Positions 53,030-63,504 of a stretch of 64,000 bases of DNA are shown here, one piece after another. Position numbers and translations under genes: made by a program. Source of the stretch: Anodontia alba (Eukaryota > Mollusca > Bivalvia > Lucinida > Lucinidae); the NCBI GenBank assembly GCA_964016985.1, contig OZ024825.1, positions 3,779,501-3,843,500 on the forward strand. The letters are read 5' to 3'. A model generated the notes under the pieces. It was not told the DNA's origin. It did no database searches and saw only the letters and a list, made by a program, of their open reading frames with translations. Within the stretch, counting starts at the first letter, position 1. Each line of letters opens with the position of its first letter.

Positions 53030-53218
53030 AACCCTTGTCCTGCTGAACCCAGATATGTCCAGATTTGCAAACAGTGTAGATCCAAATCAGTTGGCTTCTG
53101 AAGAAGCCAACTGATCTGGATCTCCACTGTTTGCCATTCAGTATTTGAGTTTGCATCAACAACCTTGATCAAGTAATCTGATTGGTTGAAAGTTAGAAGT
53201 GGGTGTGACAAGGGTTAA
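53030..53218 (-). mobile_element. Family C1 MITE, copy 6
   Basis: AACCCTTGTCCTGCTGAACC to TGACAAGGGTTAA; full hairpin with loop GGCTTCTGAAGAAGCC. Confidence 0.86.
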
Positions 53219-53349
53219 GGACAGCTTTTGCCAGTCCTAAGTGGTTTCTTTCTTATCATCTACATTTGTATATTCAATATTAAGACCACTCCACAAATAA
53301 AACCACTTTATGGCAATCCCAAAAATGGTCTTAACAGCAGAATTTTACT

Positions 53350-53685
53350 ACAGTCAACCCTCTTTATAATGACGCTTGATACAAAGACAAAATTATAATG
53401 ACAATTTGAATGTCACAAAACTCGCTCAAGAGGTGAGCGTTAATTAAAAATTATGCAAAAATATTGCATTAAAATTTTGCAACATATGTTCTGAATATTT
53501 GTTAGAATTGCCTCACTGAGGCAATTCTAACAAATATCCAAAACATTTGTTCTGTGGGGAAATAAGAATAAAACAAGGTCTTTCTTACATATCATTCTGT
53601 CCATTAAGGATTCTTTACAACAGCAAATTCATTTTAATGGCAACATCTTTGGGAACAAATGCTGTATAATCTCTAGCATCCAGTG
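53350..53685 (-). mobile_element. Family I MITE, copy 2
   Basis: ACAGTCAACCCTCTTTATAA at the left; central stem TGAATATTTGTTAGAATTGC with CTCACTGAG and its inverse. The right end is eroded. Confidence 0.85.
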
Positions 53686-53689
53686 GTTC

Positions 53690-54056
53690 TGTAATTGAAT
53701 AGCATAGGACCTGTTCAGACTACACAGGCTGATCTGGGTCTTTCCTGTCAGCACAGGGTCCCTTTTTCTCATGCTATGACTAAATGTGAAATAAAAATAT
53801 GTTGTGAAAACTTCACTACCATGCAGTGTGAGTATGGTAGAAACCTTGTATTGTACGCATACATTAGCATTCCTGAGAACAGAGATATCCCATGCCAGAA
53901 AAATGAGTTAAAAAATGTGACAAAATGTATCTGTGGACATACGTACTCGGCACATTGTCTGATCAGATTCCATGAATTAATTAGCGGCTGATCTGCGTGT
54001 TTGCTGGGCATGCATAGCTGAAGATATATTTTCTCATGTTGTGGCCTGATTACGGT
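53690..54056. repeat. Family R dispersed repeat and unrecognised sequence
   Basis: ACACAGGCTGATCTGGGTCT and later GCGGCTGATCTGCGTG match the family R core. Confidence 0.5.
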
Positions 54057-54138
54057 AAATGTCCGAAAATTTCAAACAATTTATTCCATACTTTTTGGTC
54101 GGAATTTTGCTTTTACAGTTGTTTGACTTAATGGAATG

Positions 54139-54528
54139 GCAAACAGTATAGACCCTGATCAGACTGCTCCTTATTGGCCTCGGTGGCTCAGTTGGATGCG
54201 CCGTCCGACTGGAGACCAGGAGGTCACGAGTTCAACCCCCGCCGAGGTCGGCAACATTCTTTCGTGGAGATTGATCATGAAATATTTTCTATGGTCATTC
54301 TCTCCCTTCCGCTGATTCAAGAAGGGCAGTTGTCAGTTTCTGGCGAAAGAATGTGCACAATACTGGTTAACCGCTTAGAGGACTAAGTCTGCCCAGTAAA
54401 CGTGTGGTTAGGTAAACTGACCGCGCTCGACATGACCCCATTGGGTTGACTGGGCATTAAAACCTCAACACAAACAAACAGACTGCTCCTTCAGGAGCAG
54501 TCTGATCTTGGTCTATACTGTTTGCATA
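54139..54528. repeat. Family C hairpin split by SINE J
   Basis: Left arm GCAAACAGTATAGACCCTGA, right arm CTTGGTCTATACTGTTTGC. The loop-side AGACTGCTCCTT is duplicated around the SINE. Confidence 0.92.
54173..54479 (+). mobile_element. SINE J, full-length, with 12 bp target duplication
   Basis: Head GGCCTCGGTGGCTCAGTTGG, B-box CACGAGTTCAACCCC, tail ACAAACAAAC. Duplications AGACTGCTCCTT lie at 54161-54172 and 54480-54491. Confidence 0.95.
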
Positions 54529-54544
54529 TGCTATTTTATCAGAA

Positions 54545-55099
54545 AATTTCTGTGTAAGAAATTTTAGGAAGTTTACTGTATTTTGCTTTTCTTATTTCTG
54601 CATGAAAACCTGTGTTATGGCATCCTCTTTGACTCCTGTTGTGAAGAACATTTTACATTTTAATCAGATGCTACATCACCTTTTTTCATTAGCAAACTGA
54701 CATGTAATACATTCTGTTGACACAAATGACCCCCATGGGTTGACACATTGTTAAACCAAAATTCTGCATCGTCATGTAATGAGTCACTACTATATGTTTA
54801 ATGGGAGATAGAAGAAAAAAATTCATTTTTAAAGTTTGAGTCCTGTATACTTTCCAATGTGTGTGTGTGTGTGCACACCCATAGTTAGACTGTATAGATG
54901 CACAAGCTGATCTGGATAGTTATCATATAGTATACATGTGTCAAGCTGAAACAGTCTGGAGTGGAATGAATAGGCCTGAAGAATTTGACAGTAGACAACT
55001 TTTACAGATATCAAGGTTCCTTAGGACACTGAGGAAGTTTAGGCCACTTCTCCTGTCCCCACATATTATTATATAGCATAGCTCTAGAAAGGGCCTTTC
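54545..55099. other. Nothing recognised
   Basis: A short (GT)n at 54860-54872 is the only notable feature. Confidence 0.4.
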
Positions 55100-55275
55100 T
55101 TCAACAAAAAAAAAATGATAATTTTTTATTTCTCCACAAAAACATAATGTTGTGGGTACCCATTAGAAGGACCTAGTTGCAGCGCTTCTAATAGGTACCC
55201 ATAACATATGTTTTTGTGGAGAAATAAGAAAAAAATATTTTCCTAATACCCACCTTTTATGTAAGCTTTGGAATA
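55100..55275. mobile_element. Family B MITE, copy 13
   Basis: Stem TCTCCACAAAAACATAATG with its inverse; centre degraded (GACCTAGTTGCAGCGC). Confidence 0.78.
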
Positions 55276-55321
55276 TAGCTGATGTGAAGAGGACCGTCTT
55301 GGATGGCATGTTTATACACCA

Positions 55322-55565
55322 GGGCCCAGTTGTTCAAAGCTAACGACGTCATTAGTTAACGATTCGTTAAAATTTAAATCGAGTGATACGCAAATATGCT
55401 GAAAATTTTTGCTGAAAAAATGTGAGTAGCTTTTGCAGTGCAAAAGCTACTCACATTTTTTCAGCAAAAAATATCAGAATATTGTATACTGAATCCGCTA
55501 AAACAGTTAACGAAATGACCCTTAACGAGCTCGTTAAGCTAACGACGCTTTGAACAACTGGGCCC
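55322..55565 (+). mobile_element. Family D MITE, copy 4
   Basis: Complete with perfect 18 bp termini and hairpin. Confidence 0.93.
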
Positions 55566-55659
55566 AGTCTAATTGTTTATTGTTATAACCACAGGTCGCA
55601 GGGTATATCACCTCAGCATATACATATGAATAAAGTTTGTGTATAAGAGGCATTATAGC

Positions 55660-55850
55660 TCCAGATAATGCAGTTTTCAGCCAAAAAGTATTGCTATTTT
55701 TTCCTATTTCTCCACAATAACATATGTTGTGGTATTCACTAGAAGCGCCTCATAGAGGTGCTTCTAATGAGTACCCACAACATATGTTTTGTGGAGAAAT
55801 ATGAAATATATTTACTTAATACCCTCAATTATCTGGAGATTTGGAGGTAT
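55660..55850. mobile_element. Family B MITE, copy 14
   Basis: TAGCTCCAGATAATG left end; stem around GCGCCTCATAGAGGTGC. Confidence 0.82.
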
Positions 55851-55945
55851 TCCTGAGGATGATCTAACATATTCTACTATTGGCACTGAGTTGAGTGCAG
55901 CACTAAACTTTATAAAATAATAGAAAGAAGAAAGAATAATGAAAT

Positions 55946-56226
55946 CATTATGAAAACATGCCTATATTCAAATATATTGAGAATTTCACCACCATAACAT
56001 GAAAATTTTCAGATAAAAAATTCTGATATTTTTCATATTTCTGCTCAAAACATAGATTGTGGATACTTGTTAGAACTGCCTCGTCAAGGCGGTTCTAACG
56101 AGTACCCACAATTTATGGTTTTGAGCAGAAATAAGAAAAATAATGTATACCCGTGTAAACCCCAGTTTTACTATATAAAAGTGAGGTTTAAGGGGGTCAA
56201 AATTATATAGGTATGTTTTCATGATG
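55946..56226 (-). mobile_element. Family A MITE, copy 13
   Basis: Complete reverse copy; centre GCCTCGTCAAGGC. Confidence 0.9.
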
Positions 56227-56227
56227 T

Positions 56228-56445
56228 GTAGCTCTCCTGACTAGATCATGAGGTCCCAGGTTATGACTAACCCAGTAAGCATTCTACATAAATCTATATC
56301 GGGCCATTATCGGAAATGCTTCAAGGTGCTTCAATTCATTGAGTCTTTCATGAGCACCCCTTCCTCATCTCCATATGACTTAAGTGTTATTGAAAGAGAC
56401 ATAAAACTCCAAACCATCATTAAAAATGTCACCAAAATAATGTTT
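56228..56445 (+). mobile_element. SINE K, diverged copy
   Basis: GTAGCTCTCCTGACTAGATC and CAGGTTATGACTAACC as decayed boxes; body GTTATTGAAAGAGACATAAA, tail CCAAACCATCATTA. A further body fragment lies at 56890-57000. Confidence 0.7.
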
Positions 56446-57108
56446 TATTTTGTATGTATGATTCTTAAATCCTGTAATTAATTTTGGAGAAGAAGCAAAT
56501 TGGTTGTGTATATTCTTTGTTGAATTTTGTTGTTGCTATACTTTGATCGTACTTCAAAATCACTTTCTCAGAAACCCAGCTGGGTCGTTACTTTATAGAT
56601 AGCTATCTGTAACATTTTTATTTTCAACAAAAATATAATTTCTGGGATCTCTGACAGTAGATTTGTCTTGCAGAGTTGATTCCAGTAACAGATTCTAATG
56701 TACCATTAGAAATATCTCTAAGATTCCGGTAATTCGGTAATTATTAGCATGGAGAAATAAGAAAAATATCCATCTCTTTAATACTTAATATACATGTTTC
56801 TGTTGCCATGAGTTTTATTTTCATAAGGTTTTTGAGATTAGAGCATTGCAGGGACATGCTATAATGACCCTCAATATACAGACACCTTCATTCCTTCTCA
56901 TCACTGTACGGTGCTCCTTTGCACGAAGCCTTTCATTATCATTCTTCATTTTACTCTAAATGACTCAAATAATGTTGAAAGGGATGTAAACCACAAAATC
57001 ATAATGACCAGATAATAAGTAAATCAGAATAATGTCATGTGCACACAGGAAAGACCAATAACAGCTTAACGCTTAGCATGCTGGGTAAAAATATCAGCAG
57101 TCAACATT
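56446..57108. other. Mostly unrecognised, SINE K fragment at 56890-57000
   Basis: The fragment has CCTTTCATTATCATTCTTCA and AATGTTGAAAGGGATGTAAA. No other content identified. Confidence 0.45.
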
Positions 57109-57215
57109 TTTTTCTTATTTTTCCCAGAAAATGGGCATTGTCATTTCATGCAAATTGTCTCCTAAGCAGACAATTTGCATGAAATGTCAGAGCTTATTTT
57201 CTTGGAAAAATAAGA
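57109..57215. repeat. Family H hairpin, copy 4
   Basis: TTCTTATTTTTCCCAGAAAA and its inverse; stem AATTGTCTCCTAAGCAGACA centre. Confidence 0.87.
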
Positions 57216-57314
57216 CAAAAATGTTGTTTTGTCATCTTCTAAATTATCCTAGAGTATGGTATTAGCATCCATGCAGGGCTTGTCAGAGCTTTTGAAGTTC
57301 ACAAACCAAATAAT

Positions 57315-57480
57315 GCTTCAGATAAGGAGGTAGCCAAATATTTGTCTTCTTTCTCCCTGAAAATGCATTAGAGGTGCCTCACTAAGGTGCTTATAATGAG
57401 TACCGTATCGTGTTTTCCTGGAGAAATAACAAAAATATCACTATTGTTAGATTGAAAAAAGCACCATTTTTGGAGGTATG
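57315..57480. mobile_element. Family B MITE, copy 15 (degraded)
   Basis: GCTTCAGATAAGGAGG left; GGTGCCTCACTAAGGTGC centre. Confidence 0.65.
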
Positions 57481-57597
57481 GCAGATTATGTCAGCTGTAT
57501 AGAATCTAAGATAACAAATGTATTAGGGTACCTTGTATGTGCATGCTGGTCTGGAGCTTCCCTGAATGCACTTAAATGGTTCACAGTCTACACATTT

Positions 57598-57876
57598 CAT
57601 CACAAAAACATACCTATATAATTTTGACCCCCTTAAACCCCACTTTTGTATAGTAAAACTGGGGTTTACAGGGGTATACATTATTTTTCTTATTTCTGCT
57701 CAAAGACATAGATTGTGGGTACTCGTTAGAACCGCCTCATCAAGGCGGTTCTAACGAGTACCTACAATCTATGTTTTGAGCAGAAATAAGAAAAATATCA
57801 GAGTTTTTCATCTGAAAATTTTCATTTTTTGGTGGTAAAATTCTCAATATATTTGAATAGGCATGTTTTCGTAATG
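57598..57876 (+). mobile_element. Family A MITE, copy 14
   Basis: Complete with good stem; centre GCCTCATCAAGGC. Confidence 0.92.
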
Positions 57877-58284
57877 CAGTCTACACAATCGTATAAGCTC
57901 AGACTTTTAATTATACCCACCTTATTCATTCTCATAACAAAAGAAGGACATCATGTTGCATTTGTATTTACATATTCATGCATTTCTTAGTTTGCCATTA
58001 CATGTTTTTTGATTATATGTTTCATATAGGAAGCTGTAGATAGCAGGTCACCAAACAGAATTTGGTGAATAAAAAGTTTGATTTTTTTTATTGCTTCATG
58101 GACTTATGCAGTGTGATGTGTCATTAGAATCATTTAACTGGGAGATACTAATGAACAATATCAGAATATGTTTCCATGGAGAAATCAGGGGAATAGATAC
58201 ACTTTCAGGAGGGTTGTGGGGTACAACTATGTAAAAATTGTCCCTTCTGAAAAGGGGTCATCTCTTGGGAACAATATTTTAGAT

Positions 58285-58573
58285 AAGTGGGCTTCAGTGG
58301 CTCAGTTGGAAGTGTGTCTGACTGGTGACCAGGAGATTGCGAGGGTTCAGTCCCCGCCAATTCTGGCAACATTCTTTTATGAAACATTTTCTTTGGTCAT
58401 TCTCTTCCTTCTGCTGATTTAAGAAGGGCAGTTATCAGTTTCTTGCAAAAGAATGTGCATAAATACTGGTTAGTGGCTAAGATGATTAAGCCTGCCCAGG
58501 AAAAGTGTGGTTAGGTAAATTGACTGGCTCAATATGACCTTAATAGACTGGGTCGTAAACTCCTAAGCAACCT
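58285..58573 (+). mobile_element. SINE J, diverged full-length copy
   Basis: GGCTTCAGTGGCTCAGTTGG head; flanked by TTTTAGAT at 58277 and 58574, a possible 8 bp target duplication. The flanks (GAAAAGGGGTCATCTCTTGG and AGACCCCTTTTCAGCAGGGG) are parts of an older inverted sequence. Confidence 0.82.
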
Positions 58574-58739
58574 TTTTAGATTAGACCCCTTTTCAGCAGG
58601 GGCTTGATGTGCAGGAAGGCAAACAGGACCTAACAGAAGTTGTCTTCCTTGTAAAAATGGCAGAAAATCAACCAAGAGTATCAAAACCCTTTTAAGCAAG
58701 CATTAAAGGTGCAGCTCAGCCTGTTCACTTTGGAAGTCT

Positions 58740-58935
58740 GGGCCCAGTTGTTTGAAACTAATGATGTCATTAGTTAACGTATCGTTAAAACTTCGATCAT
58801 TAAATATGACATATATGCTAATATTTTTGCTGAAAAAATGTGAGTAGCTTTTGCATTTGCAAAAGCTACTCACATTTTTTCAGCAAAAATAACTGTAAAT
58901 CAGATACTGTACTTACTAGAGCAGTTAACATATTG
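58740..58935 (+). mobile_element. Family D MITE, copy 5 (right end eroded)
   Basis: GGCCCAGTTGTTTGAAAC left end and the perfect GTGAGTAGCTTTTGC hairpin; the right terminus is replaced after AGCAGTTAAC. Confidence 0.85.
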
Positions 58936-58978
58936 AAGCAGGATACTATAGAATTTGCTGGAACCCAGATTAGATTGG

Positions 58979-59138
58979 ATTGTAGGCTGATCTGGGCTGG
59001 CAGTGTCAGCAGATACAGATTGTAGGCTGATCTGGGCTGGCAGTGTCAGCAGATACAGATTGTAGGCTGATCTGGGCTGGCAGTGTCAGCAGATACAGAT
59101 TGTAGGCTGATCTGGGCTGGCAGTGTCAGCAGATACAG
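58979..59138. repeat. Minisatellite, 40 bp unit, four near-identical copies
   Basis: Period is exactly 40 bp (copies start at 58979, 59019, 59059 and 59099). The unit contains GGCTGATCTGGGCTGGCAGT, related to the family R core. Confidence 0.96.
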
Positions 59139-59228
59139 AATTCATACACCTCCAAGGGAAATAAATCTGACATGAAACATTTGCCTTCATTCTCTTTGGG
59201 GACTACTCTTAAAGGGAAGAATTTGCTC

Positions 59229-60130
59229 CCTTTCTTCCTTTAAAGAGTAGCTCCAGTTTTAGACGAGTTTCAAATACAGGGAATGCAACTTGTTTCAATG
59301 TTAGAAAAGTTTCAAATACAGGGGATGCAACTTGCTCCAATTTTAGAAACGTTTCAAATACAGGGGATGCAACTTGCTCCAATTTTAGAAACGTTTCAAA
59401 TACAGAGGGTGCAACTTGCTCCAATTTTAGAAAAGTTTCAAATACAGGGGATACAACTTGCTCCAATTTTAGAAAAGTTTGAAGTACAGAGGATACAACT
59501 TGCTCCAATTTTAGAAAAGTTTGAAATACAGGGGATGCAACTTGCTTCAATTTTAGAAAAGTGTCAAATACAGGGGATGCAACTTGCTCCAATTTTAGAA
59601 ACGTTTCAAATACAGGGGATGCAACTTGCTCCAATTTTAGAAACGTCTCAAATATAGGGGATGCAACTTGCTCCAATTTTAGAAAAGTTTCAAATACAGG
59701 GGATGCAACGTGCTCCAATTTTAGAAACGTTTCAAATATAGGGGATGCAATTTGCTTCAATTTTAGAAAAGTTTGAAATACAGGGGATACAACTTGCTCC
59801 AATTTTAGAAAAGTTTGAAGTACAGAGGATACAACTTGCTCCAATTTTAGAAAAGTTTGAAATACAGGGGATGCAACTTGCTCCAAGTTTAGACAAGTTT
59901 GAAATACAGGGGATGCAACTTTCTCCAATTTTAGACAAGTTTCAAATACAGGGGATGCAACTTGCTCCAATTTTATATAAGTTTCAAGTACAGTGGATGC
60001 AACTTGCTCCAATTTTAGAAAAGTTTCAAATACAGGGGATGCAACTTGCTCCAGTTTTAGAAAAGTTTCAAATACAGGGGATGCAGTTTGCTCCAATTTT
60101 AGAAAAGTTTCAAACAGGGGAGACAACTTT
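59229..60130. repeat. Minisatellite, 42 bp unit, about 20 copies, open on both strands
   Basis: The unit contains TTTCAAATACAGGGGATGCA and ACTTGCTCCAATTTTAGAAA. The 42 bp period equals 14 codons, so a frame free of stops in one unit stays open throughout. The minus strand is open for 336 codons (60219 to 59209) with repeated VFETFLKLEQVASP, and the plus strand is open as well. No start context, splice signal or known domain supports a gene. Confidence 0.92.
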
Positions 60131-60536
60131 CTGTCTTCAAAAGTTGTCTCCCTTTGAAAAATGGAGACAAAAGCTTTCAATTGTATCTGTTCCCTGCAAG
60201 CATCATTTTGGCATGGCATGGCTTATATCATTAACAAGTCATTTTTTGGTTGTGTGCAATTACTTAAGCAATTGTATCATCATTGTCATCTCGTATCTTG
60301 TATGCAGAAAATAGATTTTTGTTTTAAGATTTTATATCTTCAGAAGCTCTAGATAAGGTGTTTTTTTTCTGTAGAAAGGTGCTCATGTTTTCCCATATCA
60401 CCATGAAAACTTATGTTGCTTGTACATGTTCTTGTTAGAATCACCAGTTCTCATTATGTATGTCTTGGTATGGTACTTTATAAATATTTGAACATGTGTT
60501 TTTGTGGAGATATCCACCTTGATACTCTCTTCTAAA
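60131..60536. other. Mostly unrecognised, degraded B-like element at 60350-60510
   Basis: GCTCTAGATAAGGTGTTTTT and CACCATGAAAACTTATGTTG hint at a decayed family B copy. Confidence 0.4.
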
Positions 60537-60642
60537 TTGGCCTCGGTGGCTCAGTTGGATGCAGGGTCCGACTGGAGATTAGTTTCTGGCTCAACATGAC
60601 CCCATTGGTTTGACTGGGCCGTAAAACCTCAACACAAACAAA
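60537..60642 (+). mobile_element. SINE J, internally deleted, with 13 bp target duplication
   Basis: Head GGCCTCGGTGGCTCAGTTGG and tail CTCAACACAAACAAA are present, with about 200 bp missing between GACTGGAGA and AGTTTCTGGCTCAACATG. The perfect ACTCTCTTCTAAA duplication lies at 60524-60536 and 60643-60655. Confidence 0.9.
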
Positions 60643-60787
60643 ACTCTCTTCTAAAGCTGTTATTTTCCGAGTTAAACTTTGCTGCCTTGCTACAGAAAAT
60701 ATTTATAATTTAAAGTCTGAAAAACTTGTAATTTATGTAGTTACATAACCATCAAAGTCCTTAGCATCTATCAGAAAGTTTATTAAG

Positions 60788-60965
60788 AAGGAGTATTTGA
60801 CAATAATTCTGGGCTAATTTTTTCTTATTTCTTCATAAAAACATGATGTAAATATGCAGAAGTACCTTGGCAAAGTGCTGCTAATATTGTGCCACAACAT
60901 GTTTTTAAGGCGAACTAGAGAAAATTATCCCAGAATAATCATCAAATACTCTTCCTTAACAAGTA
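60788..60965. mobile_element. Family B2 MITE, copy 3
   Basis: AAGGAGTATTTGACAATAAT and ATAATCATCAAATACTCTTC termini; the core is diverged. Confidence 0.8.
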
Positions 60966-61096
60966 CTTTACATCAATGCAGTACACTGATTTTTCTTTTT
61001 TTATTGTTTGCTTAGGTAATGTTTGGACCTCTGAGAATTTGTGTGTCATTCATTGAAGACCTAAACAACCTATCTAATCTAAGTGTTTGGACAGAC

Positions 61097-61374
61097 CATC
61101 ATGAAAACATACCTATATAATTTTTACCCCCTCAAACCCCACTTTCATCATAGTAAAATGGGGTTTACAGGGGTATACATTATTTTCTTATTTCTGCTCA
61201 AAAACATTGATTGTGGGTACTCGTTAGAACTGCCTCACCAAGGCGGTTCTAACGAGTACCCACAATCTATGCTTTGTGCTGAAATAAGAAAAATATTAAC
61301 ATTTTTTATCTGAAAATTTTCAATTTTTGGAGTTAATTTTTGCTATATATTTGAATAGGCATGTTCTCGTAATG
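61097..61374 (+). mobile_element. Family A MITE, copy 15
   Basis: Complete; centre GCCTCACCAAGGC. Confidence 0.92.
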
Positions 61375-61387
61375 CACTGGCAGGCCT

Positions 61388-61460
61388 GTACAAACAGTTC
61401 TGACCAGTATCAGATTCTGCAGAATGTAGCATCTGATTAGGGGCTGCACTGTTTGCAAAG
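61388..61460. repeat. Family C hairpin, diverged
   Basis: ACAAACAGTTCTGACCAGTA and GGGGCTGCACTGTTTGC around GATTCTGCAGAATGTAGC. Confidence 0.7.
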
Positions 61461-61612
61461 GCCTCTTTGTCCCAATACTTGGGGTTATTATGGTAGATTG
61501 TTTTCATTTTTCAATGCATCAGATTCTATACCTTTTCGCATGCTGAAGGTAAATTCAGCAGATGATGAACGGTATTTTTGTTCTTTCTCTCAGGAAACGG
61601 GACTTGATATTT

Positions 61613-61891
61613 CATCACAAAAACAAGCCTATATAATATTGACCCCCTTAAACCCCACTTTTATATAGTAAAACTGGGGTTTACAGGGGTGTACATTATT
61701 TTTCTTATTTCTGCCCCAAAACATAGATTGTGGGTACTTGTTAGAACCACCTCACCGATGCGGTTCTAACGAGTACCCACAATCTATGTTTTGACCAGAA
61801 GTGTGAGAAATACTCAAATTTTTATCTGAAAATTTTCATTTTTTGATGGTTAAAATGTTCAGTATATTTGAATAGGCTTGTTTTCATAATG
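61613..61891 (+). mobile_element. Family A MITE, copy 16
   Basis: Complete; centre CACCTCACCGATGCGG has lost perfect pairing. Confidence 0.9.
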
Positions 61892-62141
61892 TTAGGTGAA
61901 TCTTTTTCTTGGGAAACAGTCATATGAGATACCAAGCCCTATTGAATGGGAAAAAACAATAATAAAAATAAAATGGTGTAAAACGGGCAGTGGCAAGAGA
62001 AAAAGTGCCTTCAAACATGTGCAAAATGTGCGGCTTCACATCATCCTGTGCATGCGCAAAGTATCACACGAGCCTAGGTTTGCTATTGAAACATTCAGTA
62101 GTATCCAGTGATTCTATTTGCAGACAGCAAAGCCCTGATCA

Positions 62142-62384
62142 CATCACGAAAACGCGCCTGTATAGTTTTGACCCCCTTAAACCCCACTTTTATATATAAA
62201 AAATTGGGGTTTACAGGGGTATACATTATTTTTCTTATTTCTGCTCAGAAACATAGATTGAGGCGGTTCTAACGAGTACCCACAATCTATGTTTTGAGCA
62301 GAAATATGAAAAATATCAGAAATTTTTATCTGAAAATTTTCATTTTTTGGTGGGAAAATTTTCAGTATATATGTTTTCGTAATG
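62142..62384 (+). mobile_element. Family A MITE, copy 17 (left arm shortened)
   Basis: CATCACGAAAACGCGCCTG left; most of the left GTGGGTACTCG arm is deleted at about 62260; right terminus short (ATGTTTTCGTAATG). Confidence 0.88.
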
Positions 62385-62755
62385 AAGCTGTTGATGCACA
62401 GGCTGATCTGGGCCTTTACTTTCCACATATGCCCAAAGACACGTTATCATATGACACAGCCCAAATGTCATCTGCATATGTGTACATTTTTTTTTTCAGC
62501 ATTCAAGGTTTTTGGTATTAAACATTAACCTTATACATGCCAAATTTAAATATTAGCCAGCAGCATTTTTAAGCACTTTTCTTATATGTTAGTGAAATGA
62601 CTAAAATAAGGCATGAAAGTCTTTTATCATTCAAATTATCTTTATAGCTGTACAGGATTCAAATTACCTGAAATCCTTCTCTATGAGAGAAAAACTATTA
62701 TTTTAGCCGTTACCACTATCTTGGCTAATTCAGCAGAGGACAAATTGATGACATA

Positions 62756-62840
62756 TTTCTTATTTTTCCCAGAAAACAGGATTTGACATTCATGCAAATT
62801 GTTGCATGAAATGTCAAATCCTGTTTTCTGGGAAAAATAA
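62756..62840. repeat. Family H hairpin, copy 5
   Basis: TTTCTTATTTTTCCCAGAAA with its inverse; centre GCAAATTGTTGC. Confidence 0.84.
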
Positions 62841-62909
62841 AAACAATATTTCAAAATGTTGTCTGCTGCAAATTTTATTAAGAGTGCTAAGCATTAATTG
62901 TCATCTCAT

Positions 62910-63050
62910 AACCCCAGATAAGAGGGGATGTCCGCATAATATTTTTCGTATTTCTCCACTAAAACATATGTTGTGGTACTCATTAGGAATGCCTCACTTC
63001 TAATGAGTACCCACAACATATGATTTTGTGGAAAAATACAAAAGACTCAT
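62910..63050. mobile_element. Family B MITE, copy 16
   Basis: AACCCCAGATAAGAGGGGAT left; stem with centre lost (GGAATGCCTCACTTC). Confidence 0.75.
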
Positions 63051-63146
63051 CAAAAATATATGTTGCAGATACTCGTTAGTTGAGGCACTTCTAATGGGTA
63101 CTGTCAGTACTTTTTATTTGAAAAAAAAAAAACAACACCTTATCAG

Positions 63147-63451
63147 GGCCGGCCTCGGTGGCTCAGTTAGATGTGCGTCTGACTGGAGACCAGTAGGTGG
63201 CCGGTTCGACCCCTGCCGACGTCAGCAACATTCTTTCATGGAGATTGATCATGAAATATTTTCTACGGTCATTCTCTCCCTTCATCTGATTCAAGAAGGG
63301 CAGTTGTCAGTTTCTGGCAAAAGAATGTGCATAATACTGGTTAACCGCTCAGAGGACTAAGCCTGCCCAGTAAACGTGTGGTTAGGTAAACTGGCCGCGC
63401 TCAACATGACGTCATTGGGTTGACTAGAGGTTAAAACCTCAACACAAACAA
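63147..63451 (+). mobile_element. SINE J, full-length, inserted in a B-like element
   Basis: GGCCTCGGTGGCTCAGTTAG head, ACACAAACAAAC tail; perfect 12 bp duplication ACACCTTATCAG at 63135-63146 and 63452-63463, which is itself part of a family B terminus. Confidence 0.94.
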
Positions 63452-63504
63452 ACACCTTATCAGGAGCTGTGTCATCTACATATTGGAAGCTCCTGTGCAG
63501 TTAC

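Noticed and set aside
53769..54011. Overlapping open frames on both strands
   Set aside because: No motif on either strand; overlaps family R repeat sequence.
59283..60314. Plus-strand open frames with repeated QLAPILEKFQIQGM
   Set aside because: Same 42 bp minisatellite read in other frames; two strands cannot both be presumed coding.
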